64,000 bases of DNA from Anseranas semipalmata (lineage: Eukaryota > Chordata > Aves > Anseriformes > Anseranatidae), in assembly GCA_013399115.1 (NCBI GenBank), contig VXAA01007264.1, forward strand, positions 294,344-358,343, read 5' to 3'. The stretch's first letter is position 1. Every line of letters begins with the position of its first letter. Below are positions 49,613 through 61,646 of the stretch, one piece after another. A program made the position numbers and the translations under genes. The notes beneath the pieces were generated by a model, which had not been told where the DNA came from, did not search any database, and was given only the letters and a program-made list of their open reading frames with translations.

Positions 49613-50907
49613 GGCTTCAAAGCAGTTTTTTGGCATGGTCATATAGACATAGAAGTTGCTCATATAGTACTGAAGAGCTGGATTTGTTCTGAGTGACATA
49701 CTTTGTTAAATAAGCTAGCCGAGAAACTAACCCTTACTGTATAGAAACACTTGAAACTTCTAAAAAAAAAATAAACAAAAAATTTTCCCTCCTTCCAAAC
49801 TGGTAATACCAAGGTTTTGTTTACATCTGTACTAGTAAGTTAAAGAGTATCAAGGAACTTTCCCCAGAGTATGAATTTTGTCATCCATACAGTTAATTTC
49901 TTTTGTCTTTGGCCAATACCAATTACCATCCTTCCAGAAAATCCTTGGCCCTGTTTTGAGGTTTGCACAAGCCAAGGACTGTTCCTAATATGCAGTGCAT
50001 GAAGATATCCTGTTTCAGGTGAGTAGAGCTCAGCTGCAGGGTTGTAGGCTGCTCTGTGCCAGTGACCTCAGGACCACCGTACGGACCCTGACCTGTTTTA
50101 ATTACATTCCTTTATACATTTATTTATACATTCTTTTTAAGCCATATCCACAGTTGGGTTCATACTGAGGAATGTGAGTGGAGAACATGGAAGTCTCCTG
50201 GCTTGGCTCACTCTCCAACTTCCTTTTAGTTTTACAAGTGTAGATATGACCCATGAGAACATTTGAGCACTTCCAAGGGACAGACCAGATCCAATATTTA
50301 TAGGTTTAGTATAATTTAGTGGTTCCCATTCTCTCTCTCTTAATATATATAGAAGGTTTTACTTTATAGCTGTCAAATTTTTGTTCCTCCAAATGAATCA
50401 TTGATATTAGACATACATACAACACCGTGGTAAGTGTTTCACAAATGTCAGAGACATTATAGATGTCAGACACTAAATTTGCTGTCTTGGAAACTGTCAA
50501 CTACACAGCAGAGTCAAAGAGAATGAGAGTTTTTTGCATAACCTTGAAGTTCAAAGGCAAAGGCAAAGTGGCAGTACTCTAACAGAGTTCTATAGGCATT
50601 GAATAAATCTCTCAAGAACTTTTAGGGAGATGCTGCTTATTAATACAGCACTGAAGGAAGTTGCCAACTGAATTGGGAAACCTTAGAAGATACTCGTTGC
50701 ACGTATGCCTGGTGAAATTGTCTGACTCAAGGATAAAATGCTGACAAAATAAAAATGATGAAATACAGTGTCACTTGCTAGAGAATTTAACTTCAAGTAG
50801 AGATTTGCATCAAAGCTGTGGTCCATCTTCAGTGTTGTCTATTTACTTCCCCTCTCTGATTTTCGCTCTTCAGTCTCCTGTCTTTTCAGAAGTAGAGAGA
50901 TTTGTTG

Positions 50908-50930
50908 TTGTTGTTGTTGTCATTGTTTTT
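50908..50930. repeat. (TTG)n microsatellite
   Basis: Six to seven TTG units followed by a T-rich stretch. Confidence 0.9.
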
Positions 50931-52899
50931 ATTTTTTTTCTCTCTTTTTCTTTTCAGCAAGATTTCATAAAAGACATTTGACATTTCTTATCTGAGAAGA
51001 CATACACAGGTTTCTCAGATGAGGGGGTTTCAGATCAAGGCACACTATGGAGAGAGGCAAATGGGAAAAAAGAGGGAGCAGGAGGGATCAGAAAAGAGGA
51101 CCAGGAAAGAGCAACTGCGACATGAGACACCTCTGAGTCTTCCATTTGATGATACATAACTGCCAACCGCACGGGGATGCCTTGGACACCTCTTGAGGCT
51201 CAATCTCAAATGGTACTAAGTGCCCAAGCATAGAGAAATGAAAAGAGACCTTGGTGTCAATTCTTATTGGTACCCCAGCTCATACTGAAGTACCCACCCA
51301 ACAGTTATTTCAAAGACCATTTCTGATTAGGTGTATAGATAGGATCTGGAGACTTAAATACTGAAGTATGTGGTATAGAATTCATTTTGTGGCTCTATCC
51401 AGCAGCATGAGGATAATGGTCCTTTTCCAAGAAATGGAAAATATTTTCTGAGTGTCTGTGAGAAAGTCTCTGTGCAAGTCGCCTTCTTAGCAAATAAAAA
51501 ACAAACGAACAAAAAACTAATTCTCTCTGAAATCAGCACAATCCTTACAGAAGAGCTCTAAGACGAACCAGGATCGTAAGTGTGGAAAAGTATGTAGGGT
51601 TTGAACAGGAAGAAGGAAAATTTACATCTTTGCATATAAAAGGGAAGAACAAGAACAAGTCAAATCTCTGCAACATTTTCCTTTTACATTTCCCTGATCT
51701 CCAACTATTTTCAACTCTGGGACTTTCTGAATGTGTCTTTTCCCTAGATTTTTTCCAGTTTTACCTGGTACTCATGTGAGCCTTCAGCATCCGTAACACC
51801 CTTGGACAGACACCCTTATTATGCAAGCTTACTACTCATGTAAAGAACCGCTTTCTTTTACTTATTTCAAAACTGGTTCCTGGGAGCTTCATTTCTTGTC
51901 CCCTACTTCTTGTAATGCAGAAGGCAGTGAAAACAGGTCCCTCTGCAGGCTGGTTGGGTTTTTTTTTAGATATTTCTCTATTATTTCCTTGCCAGACTGA
52001 AGAGCCCCTCATCCTCCTTAGTCTTATTTTGCCACACATGGAAATAGGAAACTCCCATTCCTGCTGCAAGCAGCTGTGTCAGCTGTGCTCATTATTCTCC
52101 CATGTTTGCTGCCACATCCTCTGCCAGAAATTATTGGCCATTCTGCTGCTGCTTTAACAACTGATTGCTGCAGCCTTTTCTTTGCCCACCAGGACATTAC
52201 CTGTTCATAATGGTTACCAGTTTAGTAACCTGCAGTGCTCTTAGATGCAGTCAGTAAATGTCTGATATGAAGAATGGTTTGAAGGCTGGCCAATCTAGTT
52301 ACTAAAAGGAATGAACTGCATCAGTAAGGGTAAAAACGTATTTCACTAGGGGAACTAGATGGCAACTTCACATAAGTAATATGGAGCCTGGGAGCAGGAG
52401 AGGGAGGAAGTTGGTAAGTAGATAACTATGTAAGGAGAAGTGTGTTCTGTAGAGTATGAGGCAAGGCCTCTATAAGATGCAAATAACACTTTTTAAGGAG
52501 AATGTCAGTTTGTTGGAAGATAATATTAGATTTAAATCAATATGATGGACATCTCTGAAAAATTGTTGTTAAGGATGAAACTGTGGAAACCAATGGCCAA
52601 ATATCCCAGAGATTTCAAACAAGCCAGCCAGCATGAAGCTATTAACCTTCTTAGCTTTTTGCACCAGAAATGCCAGCTATACAAAAGCTTTGTTCTCAGT
52701 GAAGCTGGCTCTTGTAATCAACTCACTTCTGAGAGCTAAAGAAAATCACTCCATTGCCACTGAATTCCTGGTCCTGGGTAAACTGAGGCACAAGAATAAG
52801 AATTCTATAACTAAGTGCAGACATCTGAGTTGCTAGTGTCTATAGCTGGTGAAGTCAGCCCAAGCTTCCTTTATAACTTGCTAAGAGGAAGCCTGGCTC

Positions 52900-53996
52900 T
52901 CCCTCACAGCGTCCTTCTGGACAAATTGTCCAACTGTGAGATGAACAGGTACACACTACGCTGGGTGAAGAACTGGCTGAATGACAGGGCTCAAAGGGTT
53001 GTAGTGAATGGGGTTACATCTGGCTGGCTGATGGTCACCAGTGGTGTTCCCCAGGGCTCAATTCTGGGGGCTGTTCTGTTCAACCTTTTTATCAATGATC
53101 TGGATGCAGGAATTAAATGCAACCTTAGTAAGTTTGCTGACAGTACTAAACTGGGAGATGCTGTTGACTCTCACAAGGGATAAGAGACATTGCACAAGGC
53201 TTTAGTAGACTGGAGTATTGGACAATCATCAATGGCATGAAATTTAGCAAGGGTAAATGCCGAGTTGTGCACCTGGGATGGAGTAATGCTGGGCACAGGT
53301 ACAGACTGGGACATGAGTGAGAAGAGAGCAGCTTAGCAGAAAGAGATCTGGGAGTGCTGGCCAATAGTAGGCTCACCATGAGCCAGCAGTGTGCCCTGGC
53401 AGCCAAGAGGGCAAACCACATTTTGGAATGCATTATATGCAGCACAGCCAGACGGTCAAAAGAGGGGATTCTCCCACTATATTTAGCGCTGGTGTGGCCT
53501 AATCTTGAATATTGTGTATAGTTCTGGGCTCCACAATACAAAAAGGATGTTATGGTCCTTGAAAGTGTCCAGAGGAAGGCAACAAAGCTGGTAAAAGGGC
53601 CAGAAGGCAAGTCTTATGGGGAGAGGCTGAGGACACTTGGGTTATCTGGTTTGGAGAAAAGAAGCTCAGAGGTGACCTCATTGCTCTCTGCAACTTCCTG
53701 AGCACAGAAATGCAGAGGGAGGTGCTGGTCTCTTCTCCCTGGTCACCAAGGGTAGGACACATGGGAATAGCACAAAGCTGCACCAGGGGAGGTTCAGACT
53801 GGGCATTAGGGAAAATTTCTTTACCGTGAGGGTGGCCAAACCCTGGCACAGGCTTTCTAGCGAGGTGGTTGCTGCCCCATGCCTGTCAGCGTTCAAGAGG
53901 CATTTGGATAATACCCTCATTAATATGCTTTAATTTTTGGTTAGCCCTGAAGCGGTCAGGCAGTTGGACTAGATAATCTTTTTAAGTTCCTTAAAA
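52900..53996 (+). mobile_element. CR1 copy with decayed reverse transcriptase
   Basis: Similarity begins at about residue [10 protein letters not shown] (near 52906) and runs through the reverse transcriptase C-terminal half to the 3' end (ggactagataatct), directly followed by a pentanucleotide array. The copy is 5'-truncated within the palm domain and interrupted by several stops and frame changes; the first stop is at 53181. Confidence 0.93.
52906..53946 (+). pseudogene. Broken CR1 reverse transcriptase fragment
   Basis: The first part reads [21 protein letters not shown] (motif B region) and then [14 protein letters not shown], where the second catalytic Asp of the FADD box is Ser. A stop follows at 53181, and later CR1 phrases ([23 protein letters not shown]) appear after it with further stops and frameshifts. 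The lost catalytic residue and stops mean it is non-functional. Confidence 0.9.
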
Positions 53997-54068
53997 CTAT
54001 TCTATTCTATTCTATTCTATTCTATTCTATTCTATTCTATTCTATTCTATTCTATTTCTATTCTATTT
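53997..54068 (+). repeat. (TTCTA)n microsatellite on a CR1 tail
   Basis: About 13 near-perfect copies of a five-base unit TTCTA start exactly where the CR1 3' end should carry its short terminal repeat. The array ends with an imperfect ttctattttataaa. It probably arose by slippage from the CR1 tail repeat. Confidence 0.95.
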
Positions 54069-54507
54069 TATAAATACTCTAAGGCACTACTTCTCTCATT
54101 CTAAAGTAGACACTATATCAAATGAAGTGCTCGCTTAAAAGGCTTTATTGCTCTCTACCAACTATAAAGGCAGCCCAGGGTCAGTAGACCAAAGGTGTGT
54201 GGCTGTGCCATAGACATCTAAAGGCAGTGAAGACTTTTCTCCCCCGGAAATCCTGACCACCTGTTTAGAGAAAGTGAGAACTGTCCTGCCCTAGAAAGGG
54301 TTCAGCAAGTGAATTAATATACATACAGACCTTCCTGTGCTCTTCTCTGGCTCTGCTTTGCCCTGAGAAGGAAGCAACCTCAAAAGAACCCAGAATTTGT
54401 GAGTACTCCATAAACTTTAAATACCACAAAAAGAATCACAATATTTGCTGGGGGGGATGACTTTTAATTCAAGCCTTTGAAGAACAATATAGACTAGATT
54501 TTTCTGG

Positions 54508-54562
54508 AAAACAAAACAAAACAAAAAACACCAACAAACAGAAAAACAAAACAAAACAAAAA
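54508..54562. repeat. A/C-rich simple repeat
   Basis: Interrupted AAAAC and AAAC units; a second, longer tract of the same kind is at 54768-54844. Confidence 0.9.
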
Positions 54563-54767
54563 CCGCCAAACATTGCTTTTCATTTCAGTAAAACACCAGG
54601 CTTTTATTTCTAACCTTTACACAGTAAGTGGCCCAGTTGTCTTCTTTAATGTCACCTTTCTCCTGCAACCTTAACAAAATGAAAATAGCCACGAATATTA
54701 TTGATCTCTGAGAACAGATGCATTTCTACATCCTTCATTCCATATCCAGCAACCTTTCACAGGCCAG

Positions 54768-54844
54768 AAAAACAAAAACAAAAACAAACAAAAACAAAAA
54801 CAAACAAACAAAAACAAACAAACAAAAACAAACAAACAAAAAAA
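54768..54844. repeat. (AAAAC/AAAC)n simple repeat
   Basis: Alternating four-, five- and six-base A/C units over about 77 bp. Confidence 0.95.
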
Positions 54845-57402
54845 CTTTCACATGAAAGTCTAGCCATTCATCAGAAAATCAGCTCGATAAAAATGGTGAA
54901 GTCTGAAATTCTCTCCCCCTCTCTGGTTTCGCTCAATGGCTTCCAGATTGCATCCATTCCATTTATAAAATGAAGGATGTGCTCCCCCCTCCCCTAATTA
55001 CCAGGGACACAAATTCAGTTTTGGATGAAAACATTTTGTGTGTGCCTCTTAAGTCCTCCCCAAAAGTTCTGCCATTGGAATTTGGCCAACCGTTTTGTTG
55101 ATGATGCATGAGCTGGAACTGAATCAAGATGATTTTTCCATTAACGGCTTTGGCTCTGCAGAACCAACAGGAGTAAAATATTAGTTTTGATTGCTAAAGA
55201 ATCCGTTATGACTCAAAGTCACAATGAAACAGATCTTTGGGGAAAGAGGTTCATGTTCCTAGAGAATCACTTTCCTAACTATAACCATACCAGTGCGCAA
55301 AGCTGTGTACAAAAGTCTTATGTATCTTATTACAGACAGTCAAGAGTCCGAAGGTTCAAACCTCCAAAAGGCCTTGAAAGACTTGGAGCAAGCAACTGAG
55401 TATTCTGTCAACAAGATTTTTTTTTTTTTAATCTACATAAAATGTTGATCTTGCCTGAAATACAGATTAAAAAAATTAAAACCGGTTTGGGTTGAGACAG
55501 TGTTGGAGTTTTGCTTGACTCCATTAAGAGAGTGAAGGGACAGAAGGCTTTCTCTCTACTCAAAAGTAAAACATATTCTGAGCACATATTAGCCAGTGTG
55601 GTTAAAGGTAATGTCCTAGAGAGGACCTAGAGGCTGGGGGCTCGTGTGTCTGCCGGAGATTCAGAAAGTGGGAATACTTTAGTTACTATCTGTCGCCTTA
55701 TACTAAATGGATGCTATATTGAGTGATGCTTAATACAGAGGCTACTGCCACCTTCTTATTCATTGTTCAATGTATTTCTGCCTGGCTTTATAAGTAATTA
55801 GAAGGTTAGACTAAGACAAAGGTTCTGTATGAAGATATATATTAAGGAAGACATTCGTAGTGCATGGGTTCTCTATGCTACCTTCACAGTCAGGGGAGGG
55901 AAAAGAGTTATTTCAGAGGTTGCAGCAATGTTGCACAGAATGCTTGGGAGAGGAGCTGCAGGTGGGCTTCATGAGACCTACTGAAATATCAGGCTGCTTG
56001 TTCTCTCATTTGCATAGACAACAGTCAAAGTGCAGATGTAGAGGACTGTAGGACATGGAGACCTGCAGTGAAGAAGGTGGTGATGCACAAGGTCCTTTCC
56101 AGACCTGTCCTCTTAGAAGCTAACCTAGATATAGCAGCTTGTCCCTTGCTCTCCTTTCAATGCTCATGAAAGCTCAAGCCATTACAGATCCATCACATAA
56201 TTAGGAAAACATGGGCAAAATGTCTCTACATGATTATTCTCTTTCCAGGTCCTTTGTGACAAGCGTGGCTGATCCACAATTTCCTCTCCCAGAGGTGTCA
56301 TAGGCAATGGTGTCATCCTTTACTCAAAACCTGTGTGGTGATCACTGCATCTCTGGTGACATCCCCTTCACTGGCAAGTGAGTCATGCTATTCCTGAAGG
56401 ATCAGAGCTCAGCAAAACTCAGAATGGTGCTTAGCCACTTAGAGTTTCTAAGTGCAATAGTGGGGTGTATTACACACTTTGATATTAGCAATTGCAGCAT
56501 CCAAATATCTCACAAGAAATTATGAGACATCACTTCTTTAATACGTGACTTCAGTGACAGAGAAATATCCCCTTCATTCTAATCATACCTCCTTACTTTT
56601 CATTTTAAAAGGGCAAATTGCAGCTGATCAAAATTATATTTCGAAAACCATTGTAAAAGCTTTAAGCATCCAGCAATGTTTGGCTGAAGAGCAGCAACGA
56701 CACTTAATGAATTTAGCAGAGCTAATCCAAACAATTTGCTGTTATCTGTGTGCATGTGTGTGCATGCATGCTTTGGCCTTTGGACCCACTCCAGACTCAT
56801 TCATCATGCAATAACTTAATGTAGCAAATAATAATAAAAATTTGTACTGCAGCAACATCTAGGGGCCTCCAACAGGACCCTGGCCTCATTATGCTGTGCT
56901 GCATAAACATTTACTAACAAATGACTTCTGCCCTGAATATCTATAAATCTAAATAAGATGACAAAAATAATAAATAAATATGCAGACAGGAAAGATCTTC
57001 ACCTTCAAATGCTTATCTGTAGGGACTGGGTCTGTATTCAGCTGGTCATTAGTCTGTGCCTATATTGGTGTGTTAGCCTGGAGAACTAGCTTGCTGCCCT
57101 GCTCAAATCTCTCAGTGGTATTTAGTGGCTCTTACCTGGAGCAAGTCAATGTGTTGCCCTGTACTGGGTCTGGCCGGGATAGAGTTAACTTTCCCTGCAG
57201 CAGCCCTTGTAGCTAGAACAGCGCTGGTATCACACCAATGTTTTGGCTACTGCTGAGCAGTGCTGGCACAGCACCAAGGCTCTCTCCAGACCCCCAAAAC
57301 CAGTAGGTGGGGGTGGGCAAGAAGTGGGGAGGGGACATCACCAGGGCAGCTGACCTAAACCAACCAAAGGGATATTCCATACCATATGATGTCACACTCA
57401 GC

Positions 57403-57410
57403 AATAAAAG
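57403..57410 (+). promoter_or_regulatory. TATA-like box of the solo LTR
   Basis: AATAAAAG lies within the U3-like part of the LTR about 240 bp from its start, followed by a purine-rich run. Its placement before the ATTAAA at 57630 supports + orientation. Activity cannot be judged. Confidence 0.45.
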
Positions 57411-57629
57411 CCGGGAAAGGGAAGGAGAAGGGGGGGCCTCTCGTTGCAAAGACATCTGTCCTTCTGATCAACCACTGCGGGTACTGAGGCTCTGCATCCC
57501 AGGACGTGGCTGGGCATCGCTCGTTGGTGGGAGAATCATTTGTTTTCTCTTTTCCTCTGTGCTTGCACACAGGCTTTGCTTGTATATATATATATGTATA
57601 TATTTGTTGTTTTTTTCTCCTCTTCTCTA

Positions 57630-57635
57630 ATTAAA
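57630..57635 (+). terminator. LTR polyadenylation signal ATTAAA
   Basis: ATTAAA follows a T/C-rich tract and precedes the U5-like end of the LTR, the usual place for the retroviral polyadenylation signal. Confidence 0.5.
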
Positions 57636-58643
57636 CTATCCTTATCTCAACCTGTGAGGTTTTTTTTCTCCCCCTCTTCCTTTGAGGAGGGGGAGTGAGA
57701 GAGCGGTTGTGGTGGAGTTCAGCTGCTCAGCAGGGTAAAACCACCACATGCCCAAACCCAGATAAAGAGGGTGATGGATATCATTTCATAGCTAAACCTG
57801 CCAACCATGTAGACCAAACTGGCTTACAGGCTTTGTGAGCTTGAGAATTTAAAGCTGGGCAGTTACTGATAATCATACCGAAGTAACAAGAAACCAGGAC
57901 AAGACATGTCTAGGGTGCATGATGCCATAGCTAATTTATACAGAGTTCCTTCTCTCTCTAGTGAAACTGTTTCTGAGGTCTATTGTTAGAGATGGGACAT
58001 CAGAATCATTTAGACTGTAAGTGTAATGCAACCCACTGTGTCCTGTATCCATACCCTGTTCCCGTTTTAAATGGGGAATGTGATCTAGCAGCTCTTGCAC
58101 CACAGGGGCTGTAGAATTCCAGAGGAAATCAGAATAAAGTGTGTGTGCATTTATTTTTGGTGGAGATGGTGGCCCAAGTGCAGGTGTACAGTTGGGAAGT
58201 CCTCTTTTCATTCAGTCTTGGGCTCCAAGTCTCTTTTCACAGCCACAGCTGAGCTTGAAAGCTGTGAATGAAACCTCTTTGGTTCAAGCTTGCAGACCTG
58301 TCTCCATCATCACCATTTCCAGGCCTTAGCTTTATTATTCACAGGGTGCATTTTAATTAGTAAATTCCTTAGTCTTTAATGTATTTGCTTCAGTGCCAGC
58401 TGACCCCATGGCCACTTGCCCCTCAACAGCTTCAAAGTCTTGTAATAGGAAGTTCACTTTACTTACTTTAATGACCCTTTTTCTGAATTAGTACATCTTT
58501 TGGAGATAGGAACCCTGACAGTACTGTTAATATAATATTGTGGGTTGATTTATGCTCTGTGTAATCCAACTTACTTCAGTGAAATTGCTCTTGAGTTTCT
58601 TTTCTCTCAGAACATTGTACAGGGAAATGGATTTATTTTTTTA

Positions 58644-58682
58644 TTAAGAGACTGAGGCACAGAGGTTAAGTGATCTTGGAAT
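58644..58682 (-). mobile_element. MIR-like SINE fragment
   Basis: Contains gagactgaggcacagaggtt followed by aagtgatcttgg, very like the antisense MIR core. It directly precedes the old CR1 piece at 58775. Confidence 0.5.
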
Positions 58683-58774
58683 TTGTGTTGAGTTCTCTGC
58701 AAATTAGCTCAGTGCTCAAGGAGATAATAAATATTAGGAATGACTATAAAAACATTGAGTCATAGGAAAAAAAA

Positions 58775-59130
58775 ATGTCACTGCGCAACTATAGCAAAAT
58801 GGTGCACCCACATCTTGAATGCTGCTGGCAATTCTGGTTTTCCTCCTCTCCATCCCAGAAAGGAGACACTGGGATCAGAAAAGGTTCAAAGAAGGGTGGC
58901 AGAGACAATCAAATGCTCTCTGCTCTTCAGTTTTTAATTCATGAAAGGTGGTGAAGTGAAAGAAAGTGAACAGGAACCTCTGCCGATTGAACAGAGCACC
59001 CAGTGAAACTGTGGAGCAACACACATCAGAAACAAATGAGAGGAAGACTTTTCTGCCAAGCTCGTATCCTGTAACACATTGTTACAGGAAGCTGTGGAGT
59101 ACAAATATATAGATAGGCTTGTAAAATAAA
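58775..59130 (+). mobile_element. Old, diverged CR1 C-terminal and 3' portion
   Basis: Recognisable in order: cacatcttgaatgctgctgg-caattctgg (CR1 PHLEYC-QFW), aggttcaaagaagggtggca (VQRRAT), caccca-tgaaactg and tgttacaggaagctgtggag (the HWNRL-like end). Several insertions and deletions show it is old. Confidence 0.68.
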
Positions 59131-60844
59131 GACAAAACCATTGAGGATCCATCTCATGGGATTATTCAATTCGAGGGTCTGGATTCAACTTCCAGCTCAA
59201 GAAGCTGCTGAGCTGTTGTAGAGTCAGATCCTGAGAGGTTATTCCTGACAAAGGATTACTCCACTTCATTCCCTGTTTCTTCTACTCTTTCCTTAAGCGC
59301 TGCCTTTTAGGACAGGTTAGACAGAGTTTTGGCTTGGCTGAGCATAGCCACCAATAGGAGATATGGAAATAGACTTGCTGTCTTGACCACTAGCTCTGCT
59401 CTTTCTGTCTTCGGGCCACCAGCAGTAAAGTAGCTGTTTGTCTGCCAGCCAAACGATGATAGATCCAACCATTTGGGTCTGGACATGTGATGTCCAAATC
59501 TTGCTACTGGAGTGCCTCCTATTTTTCCTCCAGCTGCCACTGTTACAAGAAGGATTTCCTAATGGTACTGTTTCAGTTCCTGTTCCACTTGGGGCACAAG
59601 GAACTGTATTGTAATGAAATATCTAAAGTGAAATAACAGTACTACCTGAATGTGCAGACACAGCCTTAGGAGTGAGTGCACAAGGCTGCTGAGGTTTCTT
59701 TGGGATCTTAACTCACATCTCATAATGGCAATGAATTCAGCTGGGAACGGAGCACCAAGAAATTTTCCATATCTTTTCTGTGAGATAAGGTTGAAAGGAT
59801 AAATCCCTGAAAAAAAAAAATCCTATTAACTTTCTTAAATTTACTCCATCTCAAGTGCTTTACTTTAAATTAAAACTCAGATGATAAAGACCAGTTATAT
59901 CTTTTAGCTTGATTTAGATTGTTTATGTTGCTCTGTGCAACATGTAGTCATGTATTCTAATGTTTTGCACAACTCTTTTTCAAAGCACTTAACAGTAACT
60001 CTTCAATCATGTCTCTGGAAGACTGTTCACTGTTCAGGAACCTGTGCTACTAGACAGATCACGAAAGGTTTAAAAAAATGGAGTGGTTGGGTCACTCGTT
60101 TTGGAGGTTTATCCCCTATTTCACAGCCTTCCACCTTGTATTGTAACCCACCAGATAACATAAAAAATAAAGTACCCCATTGCCATTCCACTTAGAGATA
60201 GAAGTCTTCCTCTCACTCTCTCACCTGGCAGCTGTTTAAACAGTTCAAATGCCTTTATGAGCCAAGTCAATATTTGGCAAGACCACTTTTATTTCAGGAG
60301 ATTAACAAAATCACCTTTTTGCCTGTTCATTCTCTTTACTTCTTAAGCCTTATGTGCAATGACAACATTAACACTTTCTGATCCCCTTTTGAAACAAATT
60401 TTGCCACAGCTTGATAATTGACACATCAGACACCACATATGGGGTTTATCTTGGCTAGTGGTAGCCTTCTAAAAGCCAGAAATCTAACAGTTCTCCAACC
60501 AGCACTGGTGGCAACAAGTGAGCCAAGCCCCTGGCCATAGCTCAAGGTCTACTCTTGAGCAACAGCTTAAGCTCTTCAGGAGCTCTGAGTCCATCTGGAG
60601 ACTGGGAGCCTCCCTGACCACCCACAGCTTTCCTGCTCTCATTCCTCCTACTCGCCAGATTGCATCAAGGCTACTATGTCAATGCCTAGTCACATCTCTT
60701 TTTTACTCTGAGAACACATTCAGAAAGGAACTGCCCTCTCAGAGGTGTTTGTAGCCCCCAGTTCCCACTGACTTCAGTGGGTCTTGGGCATTTCCCAGCA
60801 CATAGAAAAAATCAGTCTGTTTGGCCTACAGAAAACATATTTTT

Positions 60845-60945
60845 TGTAGTTAGGGTTAATATCTTTTATTAGAGCAGTTGATACAACAGCAAGTAATGAA
60901 AGAGCTTCCAGGGACTTAACCCCTTCTTCAGGCCTGAAATAGAAG
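60845..60945 (-). repeat. Ancient interspersed repeat, family not named
   Basis: On the - strand the order is cctgaagaaggggttaagtc, then a decayed aagctctttcattact, then ctaataaaagatattaaccc. I recall this combination (cctgaagaaggg ... gaaagctt ... taataaaagatatta) as recurring in amniote genomes, but I cannot name the family with confidence. Confidence 0.45.
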
Positions 60946-61646
60946 CACATGACTTCATACTAAGTAAAGTTGTCTCATTTATATTTTTAAACCATCATGG
61001 TTACAAGGGGCAAGGGAAGGTTGCCATTGGCTTTAGTAGCTTTTAAGTCAACCCAAGAATGCTCAATGCTGAGATAGCAAAACATGGATGTAGTTGAATG
61101 ACATTTGGTCTAAGGAAGCTAGTGAGATGTACAGACACTTATTTAACAGATGTTCAGAGTGTTCTATGAGGTCCTTGGATGGAAACTGGTATAAAAGCGT
61201 AAAGCTGTTTTAATAATGAGCCCCTTTATCTCACTTCTGATACTCAGCTGTTGCTTGTTCAATAAAAAAGAACAACAGTACCTAAAGATTTTAAAAGGGC
61301 AGTGTAGGAGACTGCAGTTTTATTCTTTTGGAGGCATTGAATGAATGGGTTCTGATAGCTGTTAAATCCTGGGGAGATCATTTTCCTGTCAAGGATTAAT
61401 GTTTAAGCTTTTATGTTTGCTTTTAAATGGGAAACTTTTCAGATGCATTAACTGAAATGTCTTTTTTTTTTTTTTTTTTTCTTCTGAATGCATCTCCTTC
61501 CTTCCCGGAATAATCTTTTGCTATAAAAACCGGATAGAGAGCCAGAATACCTGTGAAAAATAGCCACAAAACACACTTGTTGGAGTCTCTGTGATTCAGG
61601 GAAACATGCTTAGCCATGGAAAGAGGAAACCTGGATAAAGAACTAA

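Larger units (their letters stand above)
48466..52899. other. Gene-free stretch with old repeat pieces
   Basis: Contains a MIR-like fragment near 48785 and an antisense CR1 piece at 49470-49612. The part at about 51830-52170 has a T/C-rich look and may be another very old repeat, but it cannot be assigned. Confidence 0.6.
54069..57159. other. Gene-free stretch between the CR1-linked microsatellite and the solo LTR
   Basis: Holds the A/C-rich repeats at 54508 and 54768. The part at 56545-56814 keeps an 89-codon frame without recognisable domain. No splice-consistent exon was seen. Confidence 0.6.
57160..57748 (+). mobile_element. Solo LTR of an avian endogenous retrovirus
   Basis: A 589-bp element starts TGTACTGGGTCTGGCCGGGA and ends ACCACCACA, giving TG...CA termini. 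It is flanked on both sides by the identical 5-bp sequence TGCCC (57155-57159 and 57749-57753), a target-site duplication. The opening phrase is one I recognise from avian LTRs. Inside, a TATA-like caataaaag is at 57402-57410 and an ATTAAA at 57630-57635, both in + orientation, which fits an LTR promoter and polyadenylation signal. No viral gene is present on either side, so this is a solo LTR left after recombination between two LTRs. A 5-bp duplication fits ERVL-type or related classes better than the 6 bp of ERVK, but the class is not proven. Confidence 0.9.

Noticed and set aside
51830..52170. T/C-rich stretch that might be an antisense old CR1
   Set aside because: Some phrases resemble decayed LINE sequence, but the order could not be matched to a CR1 with enough confidence.
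60755..60785. Phrase cccactgacttcagtgggtc as a palindromic element
   Set aside because: The near-palindrome is part of a phrase common in old amniote repeats; no wider structure was seen.
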